Assembly: GCA_037447655.1 (NCBI GenBank)
Contig: JBBHKE010000072.1
Span: 45,527 to 75,595, forward strand
Reading direction: 5' to 3'
From: Zygnema cylindricum
Lineage: Eukaryota; Streptophyta; Zygnematophyceae; Zygnematales; Zygnemataceae
Length of the DNA: 30,069 nt
A program made the position numbers and the translations under genes. The notes under the pieces are model-generated. The model saw only the letters and a program-made list of their open reading frames with translations. It was not told the origin of the DNA and ran no database searches. This document shows positions 1-9,511 of this stretch, one piece after another (position 1 is the stretch's first letter; every line of letters begins with the position of its first letter).

Positions 1-691
1 TAACCGGAATGTAAGTAACCATTCAGTAACAATGTATTATGCATCAAGTAGCGTTAGATTTGGAATGGTTATATAGTTTGGTTATATGGCTAATAGCCAT
101 CCAATTTTTTCCATATAGCCAATAGGTGTTCTCTGACGACTATGTGTTGTGATAGATGTCCCCCATAAACATTAAAAAAGAGTGTAATATAGGCGTTAAC
201 GAAGAAAGATAGTGTTTGATGAAGACTTGAGTTTGCCACTTAAGTCTGGACAAAAATGAATCCCAAACATACTGCTGAAATCTTTATATTTATTTAAGCC
301 TGTTGACTAAAGGAGGGAAATGAGCTTTTTTATTCTAAAGTCGTCATACAAACCCTAAGTAAAAACAGGTCTGAATTCACCGTTTGAGTTCAGAAGTAGT
401 TTGTGATAGAAAGAAACAATTGTGGATATAATGTGAGAAAAAATCACGGATATCATCTGTAGGTAGTGTTGTGTATGGGTTCTCTTGTGGATAACCGATC
501 TACCTTTTTTGACCTACGGATAATCGATATATTGGTTTGATATATTGGTAAGGTTTACATTGCGTTGAACTACCTATTATATAGCAATTGACTTACCGAT
601 GAATGTAAGGCCAATAATTACTGGGATAAATAAGTATTGGTACAGAAAGGATTGTGAAATAACATTTAGACTCCGCGCCGGTCTCATTTGG
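1..691. other. Gene-free left edge, repeat-derived in part
   Basis: No coding region is supported here. Around 470-490 there is a short stretch starting TAGTGTTGTGTATGGG that matches the terminal sequence of the hAT-like element at 692-1564, and the following bases contain scattered ATCGAT/TATTGG motifs. It may be a truncated or solo end of that family. The rest of the stretch shows no recognisable feature. Confidence 0.4.
684..691. repeat. 8 bp target-site duplication of hAT-like copy A (left)
   Basis: TCATTTGG is repeated exactly at 1565-1572 immediately outside the other terminal inverted repeat. Confidence 0.85.
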
Positions 692-1564
692 TAGTGTTGT
701 GTATCGGTAAAAAAATTATCGCGATAACACCGATACCGATAGTTATCGGTTATCGAACGGTCAGAGCTTCCGATGTATCGGTCTGAGACCAACAAATTCC
801 ATATCGGCGATAGCAAAAACAATTTATAGTATGCATATAATAGTACTTTATAACATACTGTATTATATTATTGACTTTATATAGCGTGGCATGCCACGTA
901 TAAGAATCTGTTCCGTCTCCGTTTAACTACATTTTATTACGGACAGCGCAGCGCATAAACGTTGGCCGGTTAACTGAACAGGAATTTTACAACAGCGTAC
1001 AGAATTGTACTGACAAACTGGTAAACATGGAACGAGCAAAGGGCGACGGACACAAAGTACAACGGACGCAAAATAACATTCGCGCGCCGCCGGAATCGAA
1101 CGGACGACTTGGAATGAGAAAACACTAGCGGACGGGCCAGCGTGAGCGCCGGCATCCCGGAATGACTCTTTTGGCAGCTTATGCCAAAAAAGCCGACAGG
1201 TTGACACGTGGCAAGTCCCCAGTGGATCTCAAGGAATAAAGGTACAAAGCCATGGCGTCGGATGTGAGAGGTACATCATTTTTACTGGATCCGTATCAAA
1301 ACCGTACAGATCTCATGGCGGCTACACGTCCCGGGAATAACACGTACAGTTGAGTGTACAGGCCGTACATTTATCTGTAGGGTCCATATAGATATCGCCG
1401 ATAGTTATCGTTATCGTCATTATCGCCGATAAGTACCCGATATTATCGGCTACTTATCGGCGATAAGACCGATGTCGATATATCGTAACAATATATCAAT
1501 TATCGGGAACCTGAAAAAAGGTCCATATCGGTTATCGTTAAATCCTTACCGATACACAACACTA
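692..1564. mobile_element. hAT-like non-autonomous DNA transposon, copy A
   Basis: An 873 bp element begins TAGTGTTGTGTATCGGTAA and ends in the inverted form, TTACCGATACACAACACTA. The first five bases fit the hAT terminal consensus YARNG. The element is flanked by a perfect 8 bp direct repeat, TCATTTGG, at 684-691 and 1565-1572, which is the target duplication length of hAT transposons. Both ends are crowded with TATCG/CGATA motifs, which may be subterminal transposase sites. No transposase coding sequence is present, so it would need a helper. About 270 bp at the left end and 240 bp at the right end match copy B (17941-18710), but the interiors do not match. The interior here (about 967-1310) is more GC-rich than its surroundings. 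Family assignment rests on the ends and the target duplication. Confidence 0.85.
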
Positions 1565-1572
1565 TCATTTGG
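1565..1572. repeat. 8 bp target-site duplication of hAT-like copy A (right)
   Basis: An exact copy of 684-691, directly abutting the terminal inverted repeat that ends at 1564. Confidence 0.85.
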
Positions 1573-1596
1573 AACTCTTTGTAACGTAACTCCATC

Positions 1597-1752
1597 CTGT
1601 GATATAGACCACCCCCCCAAACCGATATATAGATGTACCGTGTATCGCGCAAAGAAAAAAAAGATGTTTTAAGTTGAGAAAAAAATATTAAACACTAATA
1701 GCGATACACGGTGCACCTATATATCGGTTTGGGGGAGTGGTCTGTATCACAG
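1597..1752. repeat. Long hairpin with 52 bp arms
   Basis: Bases 1597-1648 and 1701-1752 are inverted copies, 48 of 52 matching by eye, separated by a 52 base loop. The loop (1649-1700) and inner arm carry a short version of the MITE end seen at 1931-1977: GATGTTTTAAG, then AACACTAATAGCGATACACG. It is probably a small foldback element or a derivative of that MITE. A transcript across it would form one long stem. Confidence 0.75.
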
Positions 1753-1763
1753 TATGGACTTAC

Positions 1764-1797
1764 GGTAGAATTTACGGTAGAATTACGGTACAGAGCG
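1764..1797 (+). repeat. Short tandem repeat (ACGGTAGAATT)
   Basis: Two and a half copies of an 11-12 base unit related to ACGGTAGAATT lie between the hairpin at 1597-1752 and the MITE fragment at 1798-1977. Confidence 0.6.
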
Positions 1798-1977
1798 CCA
1801 CTTAAAACATCTTTTCTCCGTACACACTTCTCCCATTTTCAAATGGAGACTGCCAATCGAAAGCTGAAAATCTTACCTTTCCATCACAACCTTTAGATCC
1901 ACAATCCGACATGTGTACGGAGAAAAAATGTTTTAAGAGACGAAAAAATCATTGACACTAATAGCAATTCACGGTGT
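1798..1977. mobile_element. MITE with long terminal inverted repeat, left end truncated
   Basis: Bases 1801-1826 (CTTAAAACATCTTTTCTCCG...) and 1912-1937 are inverted copies with one mismatch in 26. The right side continues outward through ACACTAATAGCAATTCACGG to about 1977. The same element, in the opposite orientation and split by another transposon, is at 17921-18916. There the inverted repeat is complete at both ends, about 60 bases long. Here the outer part of the left repeat is missing and replaced by a small tandem repeat. No coding capacity. Confidence 0.7.
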
Positions 1978-2170
1978 ACTTCATTGAAAGTTTTGAGCGA
2001 TATATCACGACCGGGAGCAGTAGCCGGGGGCAGGGAGAGAGCGTTCGCCGTTCGATATCGGTTTTGTTGCAAAACACCACACTGATGAGATTTCCATGTC
2101 AAAACACCGAGGGCAGATCCCCAGCCACAGGGAGCACATGTTTAAAACACACTTTCATACCTTTTATAAA
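1978..2170. other. Unassigned spacer
   Basis: A short stretch between the MITE and the T-rich flank of the host gene. No motif or coding region was recognised. Confidence 0.3.
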
Positions 2171-4099
2171 GTTCATTTAAGCTACTAGAGAATTTTCTCT
2201 GAAGTATTTTGTATTTTAGTGAGTAGTTGCCAAGCAGGCTTAAATATTGCTGCTTCAAATCTTAAGATTTTAGAGAATTGGAATCAATACACTGATCTGG
2301 CCGCAAAGAAGGCCGACAGCAGAAAGAACCAGCACATATGAAGGCAAATACAGAATGGCTGTATATTCCCTTCCACGTCGTGATAATGAAATTGTGATTT
2401 TAAAGAAGACACTACTAATTCACAAGGCAGAAATGTCAAAACGATTTAGAGTTTCAAAACAGGACTGGACATATGATCAGCAGAGCAGAGTTTCTATAAC
2501 TTATTCCTGATTCACATACAAAAAACAGCAGGCAATTATTCCTTATCCTGATGCCAAAAAACCTATCGGAAAAATATATATATCACAATTTTTGAGTTGG
2601 TAGAAACCAGCAAACACAGAAGGATCTCATGTAGGTGGAAGCAACATAAACCAAATTCATCGTATATATCAAATCACTGACATACACTTCGTAAAAACAG
2701 CAACACCTACGCTTAAAAAAGCGCCAGTGGATAAGGTATAGGCAACAAGAGAGACCAGATTCATAACCAAGTGGATCAACACCAAATCTTTGCCTAAATC
2801 AACCTGCTTGAGAATAACTTACAATTCAGGATAGCAGTTCTACAAGAACCCTTCTCCACATTCACATATAAAATCCAACTGCCGCAGATCCATAATCAAA
2901 CATCACCCACAATATATCATTATGTGAAGGCATGACAATAAGACAAGAAAAACGAATACTCTTGTTCTGACAAACTCTCACTGGATGCATGTGACACAAC
3001 ACTCGCAATCACCAAACACCGTAATATTGGAAAAGAATAAATAGAAACCGCAAAATAATTTAAGACTCCAGTTCACTGTAACAAATTGAACCATTGCCAA
3101 AAGTAATATTGAATTTCTTAGACACCCAAGGTCCAGAAAATACAATGCAGATGGATAGTTTCCTTTCCCTGTTACAGATTTCTCCCAATTTATCAAAAGA
3201 GCTTTCCACTTTCTATAGATATACTTTCCAACCTCAACAGAGATTCCTCAAATACTTTCGACCTTCCCTAACAGATACTTTCCACTTTCCCTACATATAC
3301 TTTCCCCTCCCCCCTACATTTACTCCCCACTTCCTTGCCTGAAGAAGTTGACCCAACGAAACCAAACTTGACCCAGACATCAAGACTCAGCACAGGGATT
3401 ACAATGTCCTATCAAACATTTTTCGTTGACTTTCCAAAGCTGTCCCCAATATTACTCAGTAAATCACAGTAGACCACTAAGATCACAATTTGCAAACTGC
3501 AGATTATTTCCAGCGGGGACTACCCATCTCGTCTATTCATATACACCTTGTGAAACGAGTCACCTCCAAATATATCCCCTTCGCCTTTTCCTGTCTCAAT
3601 TTCCCAAAATACAGGTTCAGATCACTCCTGTTGGTATGAGTAGATGCCATCAACATCTAGGAGACGTTGACAGATCAAAAGATCTTGAAGAAAGAAACAA
3701 TGAAAAAACTAATCCTGCTCCTTGCTAGGAGATCACTCGAAACATGGAACGTAATTCCAAGCATACCACGAAATTGGTGAGCAGCGTAATATTCCAAACC
3801 TATATACAGACCCAATAGCGGGATATTTTCACATCTTCAAAACTAACCAGACAACCCTTCAAACCCCGGGTAGGATGGACCAAGAGCCGTTAGCCCAAAC
3901 GAAAAGCTTACCATTCAAAAAAGAGGTAGCTTCTCTGGTCACATGCCTACAACGAAGGCACTTGGAGCAGGCTAGATCTAACCTAAACTTCTCTACAACT
4001 TCTAAACGATTAAGGTGGAATGAATTACTTCAACGAAAATGGGAACAAGTGAGGTGGCAAAATGGCAAACTTTTTCACAAGGATACAAAAAACGACAAT
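2171..4099 (-). other. Long 3' flank or 3' UTR of the minus-strand gene
   Basis: Read on the minus strand this is T-rich and gene-like in texture, and it has none of the transposon ends that fill the rest of the window. No open frame with homology or consistent splice signals was found, and no AATAAA close to the stop codon at 4100-4102 was seen. It may be a long or spliced 3' UTR followed by intergenic DNA. The transcript end cannot be placed from the sequence. A pyrimidine-rich degenerate repeat lies within it at 3223-3332. Confidence 0.35.
3223..3332 (+). repeat. Degenerate pyrimidine-rich tandem repeat
   Basis: Four to five imperfect copies of a unit containing ATACTTTCC, spaced about 20-30 bases apart. 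On the minus strand this reads as repeated GGAAAGTAT, inside the likely transcribed 3' flank of the host gene. Confidence 0.6.
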
Positions 4100-5756
4100 C
4101 TATACGATTTGCAGAATCTTCTTCAAACTGTTCGTGGCTTCATTTACTTCATTACTGCTGTAGCGGACGCCATTTGAGACCTCTACATCCATATCCAACA
4201 TCCTACGAGATAAGCCTACGGCACTAGGGATACCTAACTGCCTTGCTCGATCTTTTTTGCTGATAATTGCATCAACGGACAATACAGTAAATTGTTCTAA
4301 ATTAGATGGTGCAGGTGAAGCAGGCGCCGAATGTACAACTAGAGAACATCCAGAAGTCTCGACAGACTTTGAAGGCCTTGATATCCCTGATGCAGAAGAT
4401 CCTGATATTTTCTTGCAAGCAAAAGTTGGAAGTGGGAGACAACTAGGAGGGGGCGAATTCGCATAGGCAGGCCCCGCCCACTTCTCGTTGATAGAACAGC
4501 GTAGGAGTGCTGAGTTGGCACAATTTAAACGTCGAAGTTCCGGGCTGTTAGGAGGCGTAATATATAAGTAGCCAGAAGGCTTTTGTGATCCTGTAGCACG
4601 TTCGGCAGTTACAGATGCTGAGAAGCTCCAGGCCCCGGGTGCAGACGAAGACAAGGACTCAGTAAGTGGCCTTTGGCCGTTATTTCCAGAGACATCAAGT
4701 CTTGATTCTCGCTCAGGTACATCACTTTCTGATGAGCTTGTAGATACTGATGTTGAAAAACCAAAAGGCGAAGTTGGAGAAGGGGAGGAAGAGGTTCTAT
4801 CACCATGACCAACCTACAGTTCAAGAGAATGATACAGAAGTTAAGTTGAAAGTTCAAATACGGGCCCTGATATGCAAAGGACCAAGCTACAATGATAATA
4901 TGATAAGCGTAAACCTCACCTTCAGAGGTTTCAAAGAGGCCTGCATGCCTACAATGCCTGTGTCTTCCTTGCATGTATTCCTAGATCTGCTTCTCGATTT
5001 CTTCTCTTTCTTGCCATGGACTGGCATGGCTACCGTTGTCACACTTTTCCCACTAGCCTCTCGGAAAGTAGGTACAGGGATGTCCAAAAGACTTGCACCC
5101 TTCCTGAAAAAGAGAAAAAAATTACTTCAGTCGAAATAGAACATCGGAAAGATAAATCTAGCTGTCTCCACATGCTATGAAATACAGGAAAGATAGAAAA
5201 TCCTTTGAAATGAAATATATTGGCAGAAACCACAATATCAGTAAAGTTGGTTCAAGTCCCCACTAACCTTCTAAACGAATCGACGTCTGTGTTAACATTT
5301 ACGTCATTTTCATTCCACATCTCAGTTCCTGGAACGAAATAAGGAACCAAATCTCGACCAAACGACGGAAGGGCCACTTCGCCCTTTCGTTGACTTGCTG
5401 CAATCATCCTGTCAACAATAATCTCTTCATCACTCGTCACCTTCATAGTTACAAGAGCCGATTGCGCCTGTGAGGACAGAGAGCAGCGTTAACAACAAGG
5501 CCGGAAATAAAAGCATATTGTCAAGAACATACAACAAAATCATCAAGCTCACGTTCGCAGAGACAGTAAAAGCTGATCAGAATAGCAGGACCAGCAACAG
5601 AAAAGCTCTACCAGAATAACATTATTAAGAGCAGCCCTACTGCATCCTGTAAAATGTTTCGACAGGAACAAAAAATATGCTTCAACTTTTGAGAAAGATA
5701 ATCAGTCAAATTAAACGAGTCGGACTAGTAGTACATACCCTCTCTGCTAGCATCAT
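4100..5756 (-). CDS. Four-exon plant protein with PNRC-like proline motif
   Basis: Coding exons on the minus strand are 5756-5739, 5467-5268, 5103-4920 and 4813-4100, totalling 1,116 nt and 371 residues. All three introns (271, 164 and 106 nt) are GT-AG. The acceptors follow pyrimidine tracts, and the phases (0, 2, 0) join without a stop. The start is the first of two tandem ATGs, with A at -3. Visible features: acidic N-terminus; a basic stretch KKEKKSRSRSR near residues 104-114 that could be a nuclear signal; a Ser/Pro-rich region about 141-165; WAGPAYANSPPPSCLPLPTF at about 246-265; and a C-terminal helix ending NSLKKILQIV. The AGPA-Y-SPPPS-LPLP pattern resembles the PNRC motif seen in uncharacterised plant proteins. 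In animals PNRC proteins contact nuclear receptors and mRNA decapping factors. The gene structure is seen; the family is inferred from memory and the function is unknown. Confidence 0.8.
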
Positions 5757-5891
5757 GTTGTGGGAAAAATGAAAATACTCTCTAACTCCTCGAGGGAACA
5801 AACTACAACCACAGCTTCACTTGACAGCCGCCAACCTTCTCTGGAGAGCCACCTAACGATTCCCAATAATCAAGAATCTCAGGGCTTTAGC

Positions 5892-5903
5892 AATTATAAA
5901 TAC
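5892..5903 (-). promoter_or_regulatory. Putative TATA box of the four-exon gene
   Basis: On the minus strand this reads TATTTATAATTG, about 140 bases upstream of the start codon at 5756. Transcription starting 30 bases downstream would give a leader of roughly 110 bases. It is the only good TATA-like motif close upstream. Confidence 0.45.
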
Positions 5904-5999
5904 TTCCGTGAAGACCACACTAAAGGGAACGTCACGAATGCTACGCATGTGCGTTGAGCACAACTGTGATTAATTATGCACAGCATGTTACCAGTGTGT

Positions 6000-6017
6000 G
6001 ACGTGACATTTCACGTC
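6000..6017. promoter_or_regulatory. Inverted pair of ACGT cores upstream of the gene
   Basis: GACGTGA (6000-6006) and TCACGTC (6011-6017) form a perfect 7 bp inverted repeat with a 4 base spacer. ACGT cores are bZIP and bHLH binding sites in plants. It lies about 100 bases upstream of the putative TATA box of the minus-strand gene, so a regulatory role is plausible but unproven. Confidence 0.4.
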
Positions 6018-7345
6018 GGCAATGTCTTGTATTTGCGAACTGTTCACAGGGTGGACCCGGGGACCAGAATGACGTGTACAGTCGACGTTGACACGTTACA
6101 CACGCATTGGATGCGTAATCGACGGTTCATAACTCTTCTGCAGGCCTGTACTTAACTTGTCAACGGCTCCAAGGCAACAAAAATATGTATCTTTGGTTGC
6201 TGGCAAAAGACAATGGACCTTTATGTGTGAACGGATACTAGGGTAGGGCGGCGGACGCAGCATTTCGTGCCATCACGGTCCGTGACGGTCAAAAGAATCC
6301 CGAGTGAGTGGATACGGTGGACTTCCCACGTGAAGTAGAGTCGCGTCCACACAAAAGCGTCACAAAAACGGGAGTGCCAAAGACGAACAAAGATGTAAAA
6401 TTGCAGTTTTGCAAGCAATGTGAATGATGATGTGAACGCTACAGTAGTGTGAACGCTACAAAGGGGTTACGGTCTTTGCTTCTACCCAAAAGGACGACTC
6501 CTTCCTAGAAACACAACGACGCCGCTTGAAAAACAAAGACTATTCAGGATGACGGTTGAGAATCTTTATCGTCTAAAACCGTACGTTTAGCATAATCTAC
6601 CGTACGATTGTGTAGACCATGCCAAGCTGGGTAATTCGTATCTTTGTCCTATGATGCATCGTACAGAAACAAACATGCAGCTTTGCGATAGAAGTACGGT
6701 ACGGCACCAGATTTTAACGTGCTCAAAGAAGGAAAGAAATAGCCATGCGGTGCTGCGGCGGATTTTAGGTGACGTGGCTGCGCCTTGTCAACAAATCTGC
6801 ACCTGCGCAATAAAGACAACCAGTAATTGGAATTATTATAACCTATTTTAACTAGAAAAAAGTACGACAATACAACAAACCTATTCATGTCCAATTAAAA
6901 TGTGCTCAGGTGGGAGCAATTTTCGCCTATTTCAGTTTTTTCCTATTGCTATTTTCGGCGTTTGTACCGTGTACGAAACCGTGCAGTTAGTGCGTGGGTA
7001 CGGAGGCACAAGTAGGAGAGGTGTCAGGGTATGGACCCATGCGCCTAAGAGATTTTTTTGTGGTTTTCCTCAAAAATTGATTGCAGCACCGAGAAATCTT
7101 TCGCCGTACAAAGTGAGGAAACCGACAAAAAATCGCGTCATCGCGTAATCTGATCTATACTTCGATTTGTCGTCTTTTCTAGTATCGCCACGTCATGCAA
7201 CCCACTTTCAAACATAAGGGATGTGCTCATGTACCCAATCCTTTGAACTGTTGAAGACTTGAAGTGGTACTGTACTGTACTTTGTAATCCAGCGATGATT
7301 TTCCGTACTGCTTTGCAAGGCGCTCCTATGTGCGAAAATGAAATC
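6018..7345. other. Gene-free, degraded repeat sequence
   Basis: No coding region is supported. CpG and GTAC-rich stretches suggest old transposon remains. TGTGAACGCTAC is repeated near 6430-6460, and TCACGGTCCGTGA near 6275-6290 is a 13 base near-palindrome. The stretch around 7020-7100 (GTCAGGGTATGGACCCATG and following bases) is distantly related to the repeat at 7346-7660. Confidence 0.4.
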
Positions 7346-7660
7346 GTGTGTTAGGGTGTGTCTCCATGTGCTGAAGTATCGGATTTTTCTGTGCAGTTTT
7401 TTTCCTCCAAAAATTCAGTCCGCGACGAGAAAATCTTATGCCGGACGAGAAAATTATAGAAATCACAGCACATGAGCACAATGAACGTCGTCTTGATTCT
7501 TTGTCGTCTTTTGATACTTTGAATGTACTACAGTTTTTGGCGCTTTTGTATTTATTTTGGCGTTTTTCTCTTTTTGACCAACGGGCACGCGTTTCCAGCA
7601 AATCCAAAAATATTAAATCAAAATCGCCTCGCGAAATGATTTTAGTTAAAGTATCATTTT
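7346..7660 (+). repeat. Diverged interspersed repeat, related to 16225-16500
   Basis: The two regions share a series of short collinear blocks: GTTAGGGTGTG versus GTCAGGGTGTG, then TTTTCCTCCAAA, CGCGACGA, and later CAACxxGCACGCG. Together with the matching blocks at 8330-8424 and 16775-16864, this suggests both places descend from one older repeat of about 700-1,000 bp. No coding capacity was recognised and the class is unknown. Confidence 0.5.
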
Positions 7661-7928
7661 AACGACGAAAAATAAAACGTCCAGGCAGGTGCCACACGAA
7701 TGTAAAATTATTAAAGCGAGGGAGAGTACTCGCTATTCTTTTTCAATGCCCGTCACTCACATATACGGCAAAAAAATCGCAATGGTCTCAGACCTCAAAT
7801 TTAAATTATGTGTCCTCTAACAAAAGTCCACGACGTCACGCCTCTCCCTATCACAATATCGATCCTACCTCACATTTGAAGGAATATAACACGACAATGC
7901 TGGTTCGAATTCAAAGAGCTCTAAAAAT

Positions 7929-8296
7929 CATAGGTCAAAAGTAGGTGAAAGTACACCCATACAATATGCCTATTGTACGCAAAAAATACAATATACCTTT
8001 AAGACCCATATTGTATTGGCCGCAAAATGAAATAAAATAGTAACAAGGTTGAGTTGCACATGGATCGATAGAGAATTAAACATCATGTCTAAATTTGAAA
8101 AAAAAAAAAAACGGACAAAAAAATCTTTTTCTGTGAGTTTTGAGCGACTTTTTATTTAAACCGTCAGATTTGGACGATCGGGCGATCGCTGATCAAAGTA
8201 GCGACTTAAGACGATCACATGAAAATCCCATTACACAACTTACGATGAAGGCGCCGACAAAAGACCTAAAATAGAAACGCCTACTTTTGAACTATG
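7929..8296. mobile_element. hAT-type MITE family 2, copy 1
   Basis: A 368 bp element with inverted ends CATAGGTCAAAAGTAGGTG (left) and, at the right, the complement of CATAGTTCAAAAGTAGGCG. Flanking 8 bp repeats CTAAAAAT (7921-7928) and CTAATAAT (8297-8304) match at 7 of 8 bases. The same sequence occurs at 22052-22327 and 24842-25205 in the opposite orientation. It contains several short palindromes built on ACAATATG/CATATTGT. No transposase. Confidence 0.85.
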
Positions 8297-8304
8297 CTAA
8301 TAAT

Positions 8305-8419
8305 ACAAAAATTGACTATCTTTGGCCTTAGTTCGATGGTAAGGCAGAGAGAAAAGACTAAAAACCAAAGCAAGGAAGTCATAAATTATGGAATTAGTGA
8401 CGTCGACTCTACCATAAGG
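8305..8419. other. Pre-insertion sequence left of the retrotransposon
   Basis: This stretch up to 8424, joined to 14933 onward, is the old target of the copia insertion. From about 8330 it is similar to 16775-16864 (for example TATGGAATTAG, then CGACGT), so the element landed in a dispersed repeat. Confidence 0.5.
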
Positions 8420-8424
8420 AGCAT
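8420..8424 (+). repeat. Target-site duplication AGCAT (left)
   Basis: The 5 bp AGCAT directly before the left LTR is repeated at 14928-14932 after the right LTR, as expected for a Ty1/copia insertion. Confidence 0.9.
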
Positions 8425-9496
8425 TGTAGAAATTAATGGTCTCTTTAAAGTATTTTCTAGATCTAAATAGAAATACAGAAAGAAGCCAAGGCAGTCTACC
8501 TCTAACTTCTCTCTCCAACTCTCAAACTTGTCGCAGTCACTAAGAAGTTGGAGAGGAAGCTAGAGCCATGGCTACCTAAGCTATCCAGAGGTTTACAGGA
8601 AATATATATATATTAGTTTATTTATCGTTAGGGGTTTATTTACTAAAATAATATATGATTACACCAGGATTTGATCCTAAAACCTCCCGGACGGTAAACA
8701 ACTGGTAGCCGGTAACCTTAACCGTTAAGTCTAGCCATAGTGTTACGTACTATAGGGTTTGATAATTAGTTAAACATTAATACGTAGATAGTTCATTTAA
8801 CTGAAACAGTTTTACGGGAGACATAGATCCAGTAATGTAAAAGTACAGATTACGGTACGGATAAGAAACGAATACCCCGCATTTATTTCTTTAGCGAAAT
8901 GAATACCGCGCATGTATTTATTACGGCTACGATTAAATGTGAATTTAATCGGACGGCCGGAATTAAACGCCGAGATCGCGGAAAAGGATTTGAGCGGTTT
9001 TTGGTCATAGCCACATCGGATGACACGTGGCGAAATGACATTGGATCGCGGCATCTCCGAGGATTAAGGGAGCGAATCCGGATATACCACGTGTAGACAT
9101 TTAGGTCATGTCGTACAGTGTTCGTACAGAAAGTACACCGACAGATGTACTTTTGTGTACGAAAGTGTAATTTGATTGGCTCCGTATATCAGTAGATAGA
9201 GTCTGTAAGAGAGATAGGACTTAGAAAAATTAAGAGATAGGACCCTCTCTCCCAAAGAGCTTCTGTACAAAAGGTCAACTTTGACCCTCCATAACTTACT
9301 ACTCAGGGGAGAAAATTGAGAGATTCTTTTTGCTATCGACTCAAGGGAGTCTTACCTTCACAGAGGTGAAGTTGGTCAAAGTTTTTGTCTGCTAGGGTGG
9401 CAGTTGTTCTTGCTGAAACACAAAGGGGTCAGGGTTATCCTAGAGGCTTCTTGGAAACTGTCCACTCTGAGGACTTATGGAGGTCTCAGAGTTTCA
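8425..9496 (+). repeat. 5' LTR (1,072 bp)
   Basis: Starts TGTAGAAATTAATGG and ends CAGAGTTTCA, so it has the usual TG...CA ends. It contains the G-box/ABRE-like ACACGTGGC at 9023-9031 and a second CACGTG at 9088-9093, both candidate enhancers. On the minus strand, 8737-8667 reads like a tRNA-type Pol III promoter: A box-like TGGCTAGACTTAACGG and B box-like GGATCAAATCC. It has one copy of a 15 bp segment that is duplicated in the 3' LTR. Confidence 0.95.
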
Positions 9497-9511
9497 GGTT
9501 ATGGGCCCACC
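9497..9511 (+). other. Primer-binding site for half-tRNA initiator Met
   Basis: GGTTATGGGCCCACC follows the LTR directly. Its complement, GGUGGGCCCAUAACC, is the anticodon arm of plant initiator tRNA-Met, including the CAU anticodon. The common plant copia PBS, TGGTATCAGAGC, pairs with the 3' end of the same tRNA and is absent. Drosophila copia is known to use a cleaved initiator tRNA 5' half in this way. The tRNA sequence is from memory; the match covers all 15 bases. Confidence 0.85.

Noticed and set aside
923-1207. 94-codon minus-strand frame inside hAT-like copy A
   Set aside because: No transposase motif. It lies in the GC-rich interior, absent from copy B, where longer chance frames are expected.
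3426-4177. Two 100-codon plus-strand frames overlapping the 3' part and flank of the host gene
   Set aside because: They run antisense to the well-supported minus-strand gene or its flank and show no protein motif.
4814-4919. Alternative acceptor for the last intron near 4866 (CATATCAG)
   Set aside because: The acceptor at 4814 has a better pyrimidine tract and keeps phase 0 with the downstream frame, so it was preferred. Transcript data could show both.
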